A stretch of DNA of 49,818 bases, taken from Fibrobacter sp. UBA4309. Its GTDB lineage: Bacteria > Fibrobacterota > Fibrobacteria > Fibrobacterales > Fibrobacteraceae. Positions 1-7,183 of the stretch are shown here, piece after piece. The DNA lies in NCBI RefSeq assembly GCF_002395745.1, contig NZ_DGUN01000082.1, positions 1 through 49,818 on the forward strand. The letters run 5' to 3'. A program made the translations under genes and the position numbers. Under the pieces are notes generated by a model. That model was not told the DNA's origin. It was given only the letters and a program-made list of their open reading frames with translations, and searched no databases. Each line of letters begins with the position of its first letter. Position 1 is the stretch's first letter.

Positions 1-31
1 GACCACCGCTACCAACGACGAGAATGTTCAT
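1..31 (-). CDS. purD: purD, 5' end only: phosphoribosylamine-glycine ligase (partial)
   Basis: Only the first ten codons lie in the window, reading MNILVVGSGG followed by a codon starting with C. This is the characteristic N-terminal nucleotide-binding loop of PurD, which normally continues with Arg-Glu-His. PurD joins glycine to phosphoribosylamine in purine synthesis. The start at 31 is preceded on the minus strand by an AAGGA-type ribosome-binding site about 9 bases upstream. The gene lies downstream of the large secreted-protein gene on the same strand, separated by 62 bases that hold a palindrome. The call rests on ten residues, so another Rossmann-type protein is possible. Confidence 0.55.
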   Translation of the reverse strand, partial: MNILVVGSGG

Positions 32-41
32 AAGCGAGTCC

Positions 42-63
42 TTATCTTTTGATCAAAAGATAA
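42..63. repeat. Perfect 22-bp AT-rich palindrome between the 924-aa secreted protein and purD
   Basis: The sequence reads identically on both strands; the central part is TCTTTTGATCAAAAGA, flanked by TTA and TAA. It lies 11 bases upstream of the purD start codon and 30 bases downstream of the preceding stop. There is no T-run after it and it is AT-rich, so it is a poor intrinsic terminator. A dimeric-repressor operator for purD is the more natural reading, but this is inference. Confidence 0.5.
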
Positions 64-93
64 TTTAGAAAAATTGAGGCGAAGCCTGACGGC

Positions 94-2868
94 TTACTTC
101 ACAAAGATTCTTGCGGAGCGCATCTGGGACTTGCTTGCAATGCGAACCATGTAGGTTCCCTGCGGCAGTGACGCGAGGCTATAGCTCTTGGCGCCCACGA
201 CCTGATCGTCAAAGGATTCCACCAAATGACCCATCATGTCGAATACCTGTACGCGAACCGTCGAAAGGCTCGGCTGCACGACCGTAAGTTCGTTATTCGC
301 AAAGCTGAACTTGAAACCGCTCTTTGCCGAGGCGGCAATCGCCTCCGACTTCGACTCGATTTTCTTCGCCTTGAACTTGGCCGTATAGGTCACGTTCTTT
401 GTCACGTCGGCAATCTTTGCATCCCAGCCATCGAAGGTGAACGTAGAGTCCTTGGAATCCTTCTTGGTCGCTTCCGGGACCTTGATCTTGTCGGCCTTGG
501 TGCCGTACTCGTAGTAGGCGGAATCCAGAATCTTGCCCTCGGACACGAACTTCACGAGGTACTTGTTTACCGTGCTGTCGAATACCGCCGTGTAGGTGGC
601 ATCACCCGTCACGTCGGCCAGTTTCTTGTCCCAGGCCTTGAAGGTGTAGGTGTACTTGTCCGTAGCGGCCTTCTTGGTTTCGGGCTTCTTGAGGCTATCG
701 GCCTTCGTGCCGTAGGCGTACTGGGCAGAATCAGCCTTGCCATCGACGACGAACTTCACGAGGTACTTGTTCACCGTGCTGTCGAACAGAGCCGTGTAGG
801 TGGCATCACCCGTCACGTCGGCCAACTTCTTGTCCCATGCCTTGAAGGTGTAGGTATACTGGGCCGTGGCGGCCTTCTTGGTTTCGGGAATCTTGAGGCT
901 ATCGGCTTTCGTGCCGTAGGCATACTGGGCGGAATCAGCCTTGCCTTCGACGACGAATTTTACGAAGTACTTGTTCAGGGTGCTGTCGAACAGAGCCGTA
1001 TAGGCGGTAGCTTCCGTCACCTCGACAAATTCCCTGTCCCAAGTATCGAACGTGTAGGTATACTTGTCCGTAGCGGGCTTGACCGGAGTCCCGTCGTATG
1101 CAGGAACAGAACCGTACGCCCATTCTGCCGAAGCCAGGGTGTCGACGCCGTCGAGGAAGGTTACCGTGTACGTGCGGAGCGTGCTGTCCCACACCACCTG
1201 GTAAGTGGCGTCCTCGGTCGCAGCGACAATTTCCGGAGTAAACAATCCCGTGAAAGTAAAGCGGTGCGATACCGTGGGTTCTATGTTCTTCGCGTACCTA
1301 TTACAGAGGTGGCATTTCGGCATGTCGCCTTCGGAAACGATCAGTTCTTCAATCACGTTTTCACCGTCAACAAAGGTGATGGTGTAAACCGGAAGGTTGA
1401 CGCAGCTGACGTTGTCGATTTCGAGGGAGCCTTCTTTCCCGATTTCACCCTGGATATCCCAGTCAAAAGCTTCGACACGCTTCATCGCGTCCGTGAGGTT
1501 CACCGCCTTGCCCCAACCGTTCTGCTGCTTCAACTGCGTTGCGACGGGAATCACTTCGGTCTTCCAGACTTCACTCTCCGCAACACTCGTCATGTGATAG
1601 TTGCCGCCCACATCGTAGCTCGAGCGAATCCTGAAGTTGTGCGCGGCACCCCTGTAATCATACTTGATGACCTCGCATGTCGAAAGGTCACGGGCGCTCA
1701 CGTCGTACACGCTCATCACGGCACGTGCATACGGGATATCAGAAGAATCCGGCTTCAGCAGATATGTCAACTTTGCGGCGTTAGACGAATCGTCTGCAGA
1801 GGCGCCATACGAAACTTCGAACTTGCCGCCATTGCCCACGGCGCCATCTAGCGAGAACTTGCCGTTCCATTCGTTCACGCATTCTTCACCGTCCGCGCAA
1901 TTTTCGAAATCTTCGACAAGAACCGTTTCGCCTTCCTCCATCTTGTAAACAAGCGAACTGTCGAACACCGCGTGGTACGAGGTATCCGCCGTCGCCGCGG
2001 CAAAAGGCCTGTCCCAACCCTTGAAGTAGTAAGCGAAGCTATCGCTAGGCGCCCTCACAGGAGTTGCTCCGGGATAGGTGACCATTTCGCCTTCGGGGAG
2101 TATCGTCGTCTTTACGAGGCGGGCGTCACTGTAGAACGCAATAAGGTGTCCATCCGGCCTGATGCACTTCAAGTTGTCGATGTAGAGGTATTCGCCCGTA
2201 AACTCGTCCTCGATATTCCAGCGAACACGAATGACAGTGCTTGCATCCAGGTGATTGGCACCCCAGCCATAACGGTCCTTCAGGTCACTCGGCTTCACAT
2301 GGGCAACGGTAAGCGTATCGCTTGCCGGTATCGGCTTTTTTATGTCGCTGTAGTGCATATGGTCATCGTCATCTCCGTCGGAGGTTAGAACGAACTGGTG
2401 AGCGGCACCCTTATATTCATAGGTATACTCCGTACACGCACCGACGACACCTACGGGGTAAAGCACGGTAATGCCAATATTGTTTGTGCGGCCAAAGAAA
2501 CCAATGCCATAATCGGTTCCTTCCACGGCGTTCGAAGTGTCTATGGAAACGAACCTCGTCACGGTGATTACGCTGTCCACTTTAACGATACTGTCTACCT
2601 CGACAACGCTGCCTGTCGAATCCTCGCTGTCGACCTTGATGACATGGTCTACTTTGATAACGCTGTCTGCCGTAACTTCGAGCAGGTAGATGCTTTCGTT
2701 CTCGTTACCTACCGTACCCGCCACATTATCCCAGGTATGGAAGTAATAGCCTACCCCGTTTTCCGATGGCTTAACCGTATTGAAATCACTTAACAGGACT
2801 TCTTTTGCCATGCCGACCGTGGCCGCAAGTCCGATAATTATGGCGGGGTACATGAGTTTGCGCTCCAT
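94..2868 (-). CDS. Secreted multi-repeat surface protein (InlB-like repeats, two jelly-roll domains, type IX-like sorting tail)
   Basis: A 924-residue protein. The start at 2868 has GGAG 8 bases upstream; an earlier in-frame ATG at 2913 lacks one and would bury the signal peptide. Residues 1-21 form a signal peptide ending near GMA|KE. Two related modules, about 25-235 and 315-500, end in L.IDN..C and resemble CBM11/CIA30-type jelly rolls. A spacer near residue 75 repeats VIKVD/VVEVD. Several repeats of roughly 68 residues (pattern Y.VKF..G..DS..Y.YGT...YTFK.WDK...D.TYTA.FDST) are of the InlB/Listeria-Bacteroides type, and two are almost identical in DNA. The last 75 residues, ending in GTYMVRI and ARIFVK, look like a type A sorting domain for type IX secretion. 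It is likely a cell-surface or secreted glycan-binding protein; the ligand is unknown. Confidence 0.75.
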   Translation of the reverse strand: MERKLMYPAIIIGLAATVGMAKEVLLSDFNTVKPSENGVGYYFHTWDNVAGTVGNENESIYLLEVTADSVIKVDHVIKVDSEDSTGSVVEVDSIVKVDSVITVTRFVSIDTSNAVEGTDYGIGFFGRTNNIGITVLYPVGVVGACTEYTYEYKGAAHQFVLTSDGDDDDHMHYSDIKKPIPASDTLTVAHVKPSDLKDRYGWGANHLDASTVIRVRWNIEDEFTGEYLYIDNLKCIRPDGHLIAFYSDARLVKTTILPEGEMVTYPGATPVRAPSDSFAYYFKGWDRPFAAATADTSYHAVFDSSLVYKMEEGETVLVEDFENCADGEECVNEWNGKFSLDGAVGNGGKFEVSYGASADDSSNAAKLTYLLKPDSSDIPYARAVMSVYDVSARDLSTCEVIKYDYRGAAHNFRIRSSYDVGGNYHMTSVAESEVWKTEVIPVATQLKQQNGWGKAVNLTDAMKRVEAFDWDIQGEIGKEGSLEIDNVSCVNLPVYTITFVDGENVIEELIVSEGDMPKCHLCNRYAKNIEPTVSHRFTFTGLFTPEIVAATEDATYQVVWDSTLRTYTVTFLDGVDTLASAEWAYGSVPAYDGTPVKPATDKYTYTFDTWDREFVEVTEATAYTALFDSTLNKYFVKFVVEGKADSAQYAYGTKADSLKIPETKKAATAQYTYTFKAWDKKLADVTGDATYTALFDSTVNKYLVKFVVDGKADSAQYAYGTKADSLKKPETKKAATDKYTYTFKAWDKKLADVTGDATYTAVFDSTVNKYLVKFVSEGKILDSAYYEYGTKADKIKVPEATKKDSKDSTFTFDGWDAKIADVTKNVTYTAKFKAKKIESKSEAIAASAKSGFKFSFANNELTVVQPSLSTVRVQVFDMMGHLVESFDDQVVGAKSYSLASLPQGTYMVRIASKSQMRSARIFVK
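370..985 (-). repeat. Tandem ~204-bp coding repeats within the secreted protein
   Basis: Three consecutive copies of a 68-codon unit. The phrase encoding FDST.NKY recurs near 560, 765 and 970, a spacing of about 204 bases. The two central units differ at only a handful of bases, indicating recent duplication or homogenisation. Copy-number change would keep the reading frame. Confidence 0.7.
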
Positions 2869-3033
2869 TTTGCGTATCTCCGGAGTTGGGGGTTGGGGAT
2901 TTAGAGATACCAAACATCTGTACAGCCTGGGGAAAAATAGCTAAAATCCGGTTTCGCCTGTGATTACGCTCATAGTCAAAATGCATTATTCCAAGCGGTA
3001 ATAAGGCCTAGTATGCGCATTTGCGGGATTTTA

Positions 3034-3039
3034 TATAAT
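3034..3039 (+). promoter_or_regulatory. Candidate -10 box (TATAAT) for the pilin-like gene
   Basis: A consensus TATAAT lies 30 bases upstream of the ATG at 3070, in the 201-base divergent region between the secreted protein and the pilin-like gene. No convincing -35 hexamer is present at 16-18 bases, so only the -10 element is proposed. Confidence 0.35.
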
Positions 3040-3069
3040 TTTTGTAAGATCTTTATCAGGACACCTCAT

Positions 3070-4281
3070 ATGAAAAAGGGCTTTACACTTGTCGAAGTCA
3101 TGATCGTCGTGATTGTAATGGGCATCTTGGCCGTTGTCGCCTTGCCCAAGTTGTTCGGCCATATTGCAAAGGCCAAAGCGGCGGAAGTCCCTATTGCGGC
3201 GGGAACCTATATAAAGCTGCAGGACGCTTACCTTACAGAATCGCCCGTTGTTGGCAGCTGGCAACGGATTGGCTACGCCCCACCGGGCTCGAATGGCCGG
3301 AGCAATTATTTTGAATATAAGGGATGTGTCGTTGACGATATTCCGATAAGCATCGCCGAGGCGGGTATTGTCGGCTGGCAGGCGTTCAATATTGAAAAAC
3401 TGAAGGATTGCAGGTCCCGTAATGCCTGGACTGTCGCTGTCAACCCTACTGGAGAACGAAGCCTCAGTTACGACCATATCGTTTCGTCCGTAGATTGTGC
3501 CGCACTTACCTTGAAGTGGGATGTGGCGACCATTCCTGAGGGGGCGTGCGAAGCGTCCATGCAGATGGCAGAAGCGGAGCCGCCTTCGAGTTCTCCGGAA
3601 GGAGAGGAGATGTCGTCGGAGGCCGAGGAAGAACCGGAATCGTCGCCCTCCGCATCTGCGGATTCCGATAGTGATGACGATGCCGAGGAAGTTGATTGCG
3701 AGGCATTGGCGGCCTCGGTTAACAGTAATGGTAAAAAGAATGGCTGGGAATGCTTCGCGGAATGCGGTATATTCTTGCCTCCGGGAAAAATTCCGAATAG
3801 GAGCGGCAACAAGAGATACACGAAGAAAAAGAATAATCCAGAGTGCCAGATGCCGAGTTCGTCAGGAACGGCTTCGAGCGCGGCGAACAGCTCCGTTGCT
3901 CAAAGCAGCTCCAGCAAGGCGGTTGCCAGTTCCAATAGCCAGCAGCCCGCCAGCTCGCATAGTGTTGTCGGAGATCCTGTAAATGATGATGTAAATAATC
4001 CTGTGAATGGTGGCGAAAATAAAGTTAGTTCGGGACAGGGAATATCGTCTTCCAGTGAAGCCGAAGCTGAAATAAGCGACCCCGAACCGGAAGTTCCTGC
4101 CATCGTCGACCAGGATGGCAACCAGATTAGCGCCGATGCGTATGCTGCCATAGATGCAACAATAGATCTGTGTACTGACCTCAAAGGACATGGGACAAAT
4201 TGTAAGAAGACGACGCCTATTTCAAAGGACCAGTGCGCAGAATATGATACCCGATATAACTGGTGTATAACAAAAAAATAG
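3070..4281 (+). CDS. Type IV pilin-like / pseudopilin protein with serine-rich acidic linkers
   Basis: A 403-residue protein that starts with the prepilin signature MKKG^FTLVEVMIVV, so prepilin peptidase should cut after Gly4 and methylate Phe5. The hydrophobic helix runs to about residue 28. AGGA lies about 9 bases upstream of the chosen ATG; an in-frame ATG at 3013 would add 19 residues ahead of the cleavage motif. The globular part (about 30-170) is followed by two low-complexity linkers: an acidic Ser/Glu/Asp stretch (about 175-220) and a Ser/Ala stretch (about 265-315) with a Cys-containing segment between them. The far C-terminus has several cysteines. Typical pilins have 130-170 residues, so this is a long, decorated form. 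It is a putative minor pilin or secretion pseudopilin. Confidence 0.75.
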   Translation: MKKGFTLVEVMIVVIVMGILAVVALPKLFGHIAKAKAAEVPIAAGTYIKLQDAYLTESPVVGSWQRIGYAPPGSNGRSNYFEYKGCVVDDIPISIAEAGIVGWQAFNIEKLKDCRSRNAWTVAVNPTGERSLSYDHIVSSVDCAALTLKWDVATIPEGACEASMQMAEAEPPSSSPEGEEMSSEAEEEPESSPSASADSDSDDDAEEVDCEALAASVNSNGKKNGWECFAECGIFLPPGKIPNRSGNKRYTKKKNNPECQMPSSSGTASSAANSSVAQSSSSKAVASSNSQQPASSHSVVGDPVNDDVNNPVNGGENKVSSGQGISSSSEAEAEISDPEPEVPAIVDQDGNQISADAYAAIDATIDLCTDLKGHGTNCKKTTPISKDQCAEYDTRYNWCITKK

Positions 4282-4300
4282 CCGTAGTCTGCCAATTAAG

Positions 4301-4525
4301 CTATAGCCCGTCGATTTCGACAACCTTCTTGTTGTTCGTACTCCCGAGAACGACGCGGACGTCGCGCTTGTGTACCTTGAAATGCGAGGCGAGGAGCTCG
4401 CAGATGGCTTCGTTTGCCGCCCCTTCGACAGGAGGGGCTTTTACGTCTACCTTGTAGCTGCCGTCGGGCTGGGCGACGACGCTTTCACGCTTGCTGCGGG
4501 CGTGAACCTTGATGTTTATTCTCAC
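4301..4525 (-). CDS. DUF167 (YggU-like) small protein
   Basis: A 74-residue protein of the DUF167/YggU family, with the family hallmarks KVDVKAPPVEGAANEA and STNNKKVVEIDG. The biochemical role of the family is unsettled. The start is a GTG at 4525 that overlaps the TGA of the upstream DivIVA gene by 4 bases (GTGA), so the two are probably translationally coupled. Longer open frames upstream read into arginine-rich sequence typical of an out-of-frame shadow of divIVA. The 3' end converges on the pilin-like gene with a 19-base gap. Confidence 0.8.
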   Translation of the reverse strand: MRINIKVHARSKRESVVAQPDGSYKVDVKAPPVEGAANEAICELLASHFKVHKRDVRVVLGSTNNKKVVEIDGL

Positions 4526-5049
4526 GCGAGGACTTTTCCGACGTTGGCGGTTCCCGGGGCGGGAACGCTGCGTTCCTGGCTTTCGCGCAGTTCGCGCTGG
4601 TCGTTTTCCATGGCGGCAAGGAGTTCTTCTTGGCCGCGGATGAGGGCTCGGCAACGGATAAAGTAGTTGTTGCGAAGCTGCTTGAGCTGCTCAATTTCGG
4701 CCCGCAGGTTTTCGGCCTCGCGCTTGGTGTTTTCGACTTCGCGGACGGCGCGTGCCTTGGCTTCGGCAATAATCAGTTCGGCTTCTTTTTCGGCAGATGC
4801 CTTGACCTCGTCAACCGTCTTCTGCATGGTGACGACGGCGTCCTGGATGGTCTTTTCAATTTGTCTGTAATAATTTACACGCTCTTCTGCAATCTTCAAC
4901 CGCTCCGTGAGGTCGGTGCGGTTGCGCGACATTTGTTCGAAAGCCGTGGCCGTGGTTTCCAAGAAGGCCTTGACTTCTTCGGCGTCAATGCCGCCAAAAT
5001 TCTTCTTGTGGAATGTCTGGTTGCGGATATCAAGAGGTGTTAGTTCCAT
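4522..5049 (-). CDS. divIVA: DivIVA-domain coiled-coil protein
   Basis: A 175-residue protein. The N-terminus MELTPLDIRNQTF.KK.FGG.D..EV..FLE is the membrane- and curvature-sensing DivIVA domain (residues 1-32). It is followed by a long charged coiled coil to about residue 150 and a short tail. Family members mark division sites, poles or curved membrane and recruit division or cell-wall factors. The ATG at 5049 begins the conserved domain; an alternative start nine codons earlier adds unrelated residues. It overlaps the DUF167 gene by 4 bases, and a comparable divIVA-yggU neighbourhood is known in other bacteria. Confidence 0.8.
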   Translation of the reverse strand: MELTPLDIRNQTFHKKNFGGIDAEEVKAFLETTATAFEQMSRNRTDLTERLKIAEERVNYYRQIEKTIQDAVVTMQKTVDEVKASAEKEAELIIAEAKARAVREVENTKREAENLRAEIEQLKQLRNNYFIRCRALIRGQEELLAAMENDQRELRESQERSVPAPGTANVGKVLA

Positions 5050-5108
5050 TGTTCGCCTACTGAAAAGTGAATGCAAATCTTATAAAAAAATACATAATAA
5101 AGTTTTTT

Positions 5109-5138
5109 TTGACTTTTTCTTTGTGTAAAAGATATATT
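5109..5138 (+). promoter_or_regulatory. Candidate housekeeping promoter for the degenerate GGDEF gene
   Basis: TTGACT (5109-5114) and TATATT (5133-5138) are separated by 18 bases and followed by a leader of about 25 bases before the ATG at 5170. The leader carries a G-rich ribosome-binding site. This is one of the best -35/-10 pairs in the window. Confidence 0.5.
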
Positions 5139-5169
5139 AAATGATAGAGAAAATGTGGGGGGAAGGGAC

Positions 5170-6267
5170 ATGTTGGGATTTGCACGACGAATTTGGGCCA
5201 AGCAGGAGACTCTGGAGCAGAGACTCTTCTGGATGATTTTGGCCATTTCTCTGTTTCTTGCTTTTGGGTGTGTTGTTATTACCGCGGCCGAGCAGGTGGG
5301 CGTCTTTGCGGTGGTGATGTGCGCCATGATTTTCGTGGCTTGCGTTGTCTCTGGCATCCTTGTGCATGTGACATCCCGCATTTCTTTGGGCTTCTTTATC
5401 CTTATCGTGTTTCTTTCGTGCGTCTCGTCGCCGTTGCTTTTCTTTTTGTGCGGCGGGATCAAGAGCGCCATGCCGTATTTCTTGTTGTCGGGGCCGTTCC
5501 TGTGCGGATTTATCACTAACCGCCGTGCAAAGGTCGCTGGGGTGATCTTTACCCTGTTCATGGGCGTTCTCGTGTTTGTCGTGGCGTGGGTGAAGCCGGA
5601 ATGGGTAGTCGAACCCGCGAGCGACTCCATCGTTATTTTGGACATCATGCTGAACTACGTGCTGTTCGGGGCCGCCCTTTTTGGCATCTGTTCTTATGCG
5701 GTAAACGCCTATATGGCCGAAAAGAGCCAAAAAGACAAGTTGATGAAAAAACTGGAAGAACTTTCCCGGCAAGACGACCTTACCGGGCTTTACAATCGCC
5801 GTTACTTTATTCAATATCTTGAAGATGTGGTATGGTACAACAGGGAATCCTTCTACATAGTGATGTTCGATATCGACGGGTTCAACCAGATTAACGAGAC
5901 GTACGGAAAGGTCTTCGGGGATTCGGTAATTTGCGCCGTCGGACGGCTTGTCCGCACCAGCTTGAACGAAGATGTCGGCGAACGGGCTATCCGCTTTAGC
6001 GGCGAGACGTTCGCATGCGTGTTGAGGGGCGATTCCGAGATTTCCGCCTATACCCGTGCCGACCAGATCCGCGAGAAGGTGAGCAACCTGCAGTGGCAGG
6101 AATATCCGATGCTCCACGTGACTGTCAGCGGCGGTTTTATCTCTTGCGGTGTCGGGAATTCTTTCGACAGGCGCGCCATATCGCGTGTGGTGGACAACCT
6201 TCTCTATACGGTGAGGCTAAAGGGCGTGAATCAGCTCAAGATTCTCACGAGCCGCGATGTCTACTGA
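5170..6267 (+). CDS. Membrane GGDEF-domain protein with a degenerate active site
   Basis: A 365-residue protein. Residues about 19-185 hold five or six hydrophobic membrane segments, followed by a short coiled linker and a GGDEF domain (about 200-360). DLTGLYNRR (203-211) and the metal-binding FDIDGFNQIN (233-242) are well kept. The signature loop, however, reads SGETF (277-281) instead of GG[DE]EF, so cyclic-di-GMP synthesis is unlikely and a receptor or scaffold role is more plausible. The ATG at 5170 sits behind GGGGGAAGGGA; a GTG 15 bases earlier overlaps that site. It probably senses a membrane or small-molecule signal, but none can be named. Confidence 0.8.
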   Translation: MLGFARRIWAKQETLEQRLFWMILAISLFLAFGCVVITAAEQVGVFAVVMCAMIFVACVVSGILVHVTSRISLGFFILIVFLSCVSSPLLFFLCGGIKSAMPYFLLSGPFLCGFITNRRAKVAGVIFTLFMGVLVFVVAWVKPEWVVEPASDSIVILDIMLNYVLFGAALFGICSYAVNAYMAEKSQKDKLMKKLEELSRQDDLTGLYNRRYFIQYLEDVVWYNRESFYIVMFDIDGFNQINETYGKVFGDSVICAVGRLVRTSLNEDVGERAIRFSGETFACVLRGDSEISAYTRADQIREKVSNLQWQEYPMLHVTVSGGFISCGVGNSFDRRAISRVVDNLLYTVRLKGVNQLKILTSRDVY

Positions 6268-6427
6268 TTTTATGTTGATAGATTGTTGATTAATTGTAGC
6301 CACGCCTGATTAATATCATTTTTAGTGCCGAAAAAGGGCTGTGAAGGCCCCGACCCCCTTGATTTGTGGCATTTTTTTGCTAAATTTGCGACTCAAAGAA
6401 AATTTGCATCTATAAAAAGGTTTTATC

Positions 6428-6583
6428 ATGAAAAGAACATTCCAGCCTCATAATCGTAAGCGCGTCAACAAGCACGGCTTTATGACCCGCATGGAAGACC
6501 GTTGGGGTCGTGCTGTCCTGAGCCGTCGCCGAGCCAAGGGCCGCAAGCGCTTGACCATCAGCGACTCCATCTATAAGAAGTAA
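6428..6583 (+). CDS. rpmH: rpmH, 50S ribosomal protein L34
   Basis: A 51-residue very basic protein beginning MKRTFQPHNRKRVNKHGF and containing GRAVLSRRRAKGRKRL, the unmistakable L34 sequence. L34 is a late-assembling protein of the large ribosomal subunit. It heads the conserved rpmH-rnpA-yidD-yidC cluster. The usual neighbour dnaA is not present upstream; an unrelated GGDEF gene precedes it. AAAAGG lies about 8 bases before the ATG. The 160-base upstream gap is AT-rich and probably holds the promoter, but no clear hexamer pair stands out. Confidence 0.95.
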   Translation: MKRTFQPHNRKRVNKHGFMTRMEDRWGRAVLSRRRAKGRKRLTISDSIYKK

Positions 6584-6606
6584 GTCGGGGTTGGCTTATA
6601 GCCGCT

Positions 6607-6948
6607 CTGCGTTCTTATCGGCTGCCGTCGCAGCCCGCTTACCGGCAAGTAGCCGTCCAGGGAAAGTTCGTCCGCTCACCGTCGTTGTCGATGAGGTGGA
6701 TTGACAGTCCGGACGGTTTTTGTCGTTTTTGCTTTTTGGCAAAAAAGAAGAATGGCAATGCCGTATACCGCAACAAGTGTCGCAGGGTCCTGCGGCCGTT
6801 GTTTTATGGGATGGTGCCCAAGATAGGCAAGCCCGTATGGGCCATGGTCATCGTGACCGATTCCTCTGCGGAGATGACTCCGCTCCGTTTACGCGAATCT
6901 GCACAGAAGCTCTTCTTGAAAATGGGATGGGGCGATGCGGAGGATTAA
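6607..6948 (+). CDS. rnpA: rnpA, ribonuclease P protein component (start codon uncertain, probably non-AUG)
   Basis: RnpA is the protein cofactor of the RNase P ribozyme, which trims tRNA 5' leaders. The family core is clear: CRFCFLAKKKNGNAVYRN then KCRRVLR, equivalent to the RNR helix. The first ordinary start codon in frame is TTG at 6685, but that would remove the conserved N-terminal helix and first strand. Reading upstream, the frame stays open to a stop at 6574 and gives AYRQVAVQGKFVRSP, which fits the family's N-terminal pattern. No ATG, GTG or TTG exists there; CTG at 6607 (giving 113 residues, the usual length) or ATA at 6598 are candidates. The 3' end overlaps yidD by 14 bases. 6685-6948 is the minimal certain extent. 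Confidence 0.75.
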   Translation: MRSYRLPSQPAYRQVAVQGKFVRSPSLSMRWIDSPDGFCRFCFLAKKKNGNAVYRNKCRRVLRPLFYGMVPKIGKPVWAMVIVTDSSAEMTPLRLRESAQKLFLKMGWGDAED

Positions 6949-7183
6949 GGGAGTGCTCGGGGCGTTGCTGATTGCCCCGATCCGCCTGTACCAGCTGGTG
7001 CATCCTTACTTTTTTCACGGGGTATGCCGGTTCCAGCCGACCTGTTCGCAGTATGCAATCGAGGCCATCCGGGTGCACGGACCCCTCAAAGGTTTCTATC
7101 TTGCTGTTTTTAGAATTCTGAGATGTAACCCCTTCTGCAAGGGCGGCTATGATCCGGTTCCGCCCAGAAAGGAAACCAAATGA
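6935..7183 (+). CDS. yidD: yidD, membrane protein insertion efficiency factor
   Basis: An 82-residue protein with the complete YidD signature: an amphipathic N-terminus, then GVCRFQPTCSQYA (residues 29-41) and CNPFCKGGYDPVP (64-76). YidD sits at the inner membrane and aids YidC-dependent insertion. The gene overlaps rnpA by 14 bases and its stop overlaps the yidC start (ATGA, 4 bases), so the three genes are very probably translated from one message. Confidence 0.95.
   Translation: MRRIKGVLGALLIAPIRLYQLVHPYFFHGVCRFQPTCSQYAIEAIRVHGPLKGFYLAVFRILRCNPFCKGGYDPVPPRKETK

Noticed and set aside
6338..6362. GGGC...GCCC hairpin after the degenerate GGDEF gene as a terminator.
   Set aside because: The stem is only 4 bp and no T-run follows it directly.
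6591..6704. Alternative short rnpA start frame (TTG 6591 to TGA 6702) joined by a +1 shift.
   Set aside because: It needs a frameshift at an atypical site, and the other frame matches the RnpA N-terminal pattern without one. Kept only as an alternative explanation.
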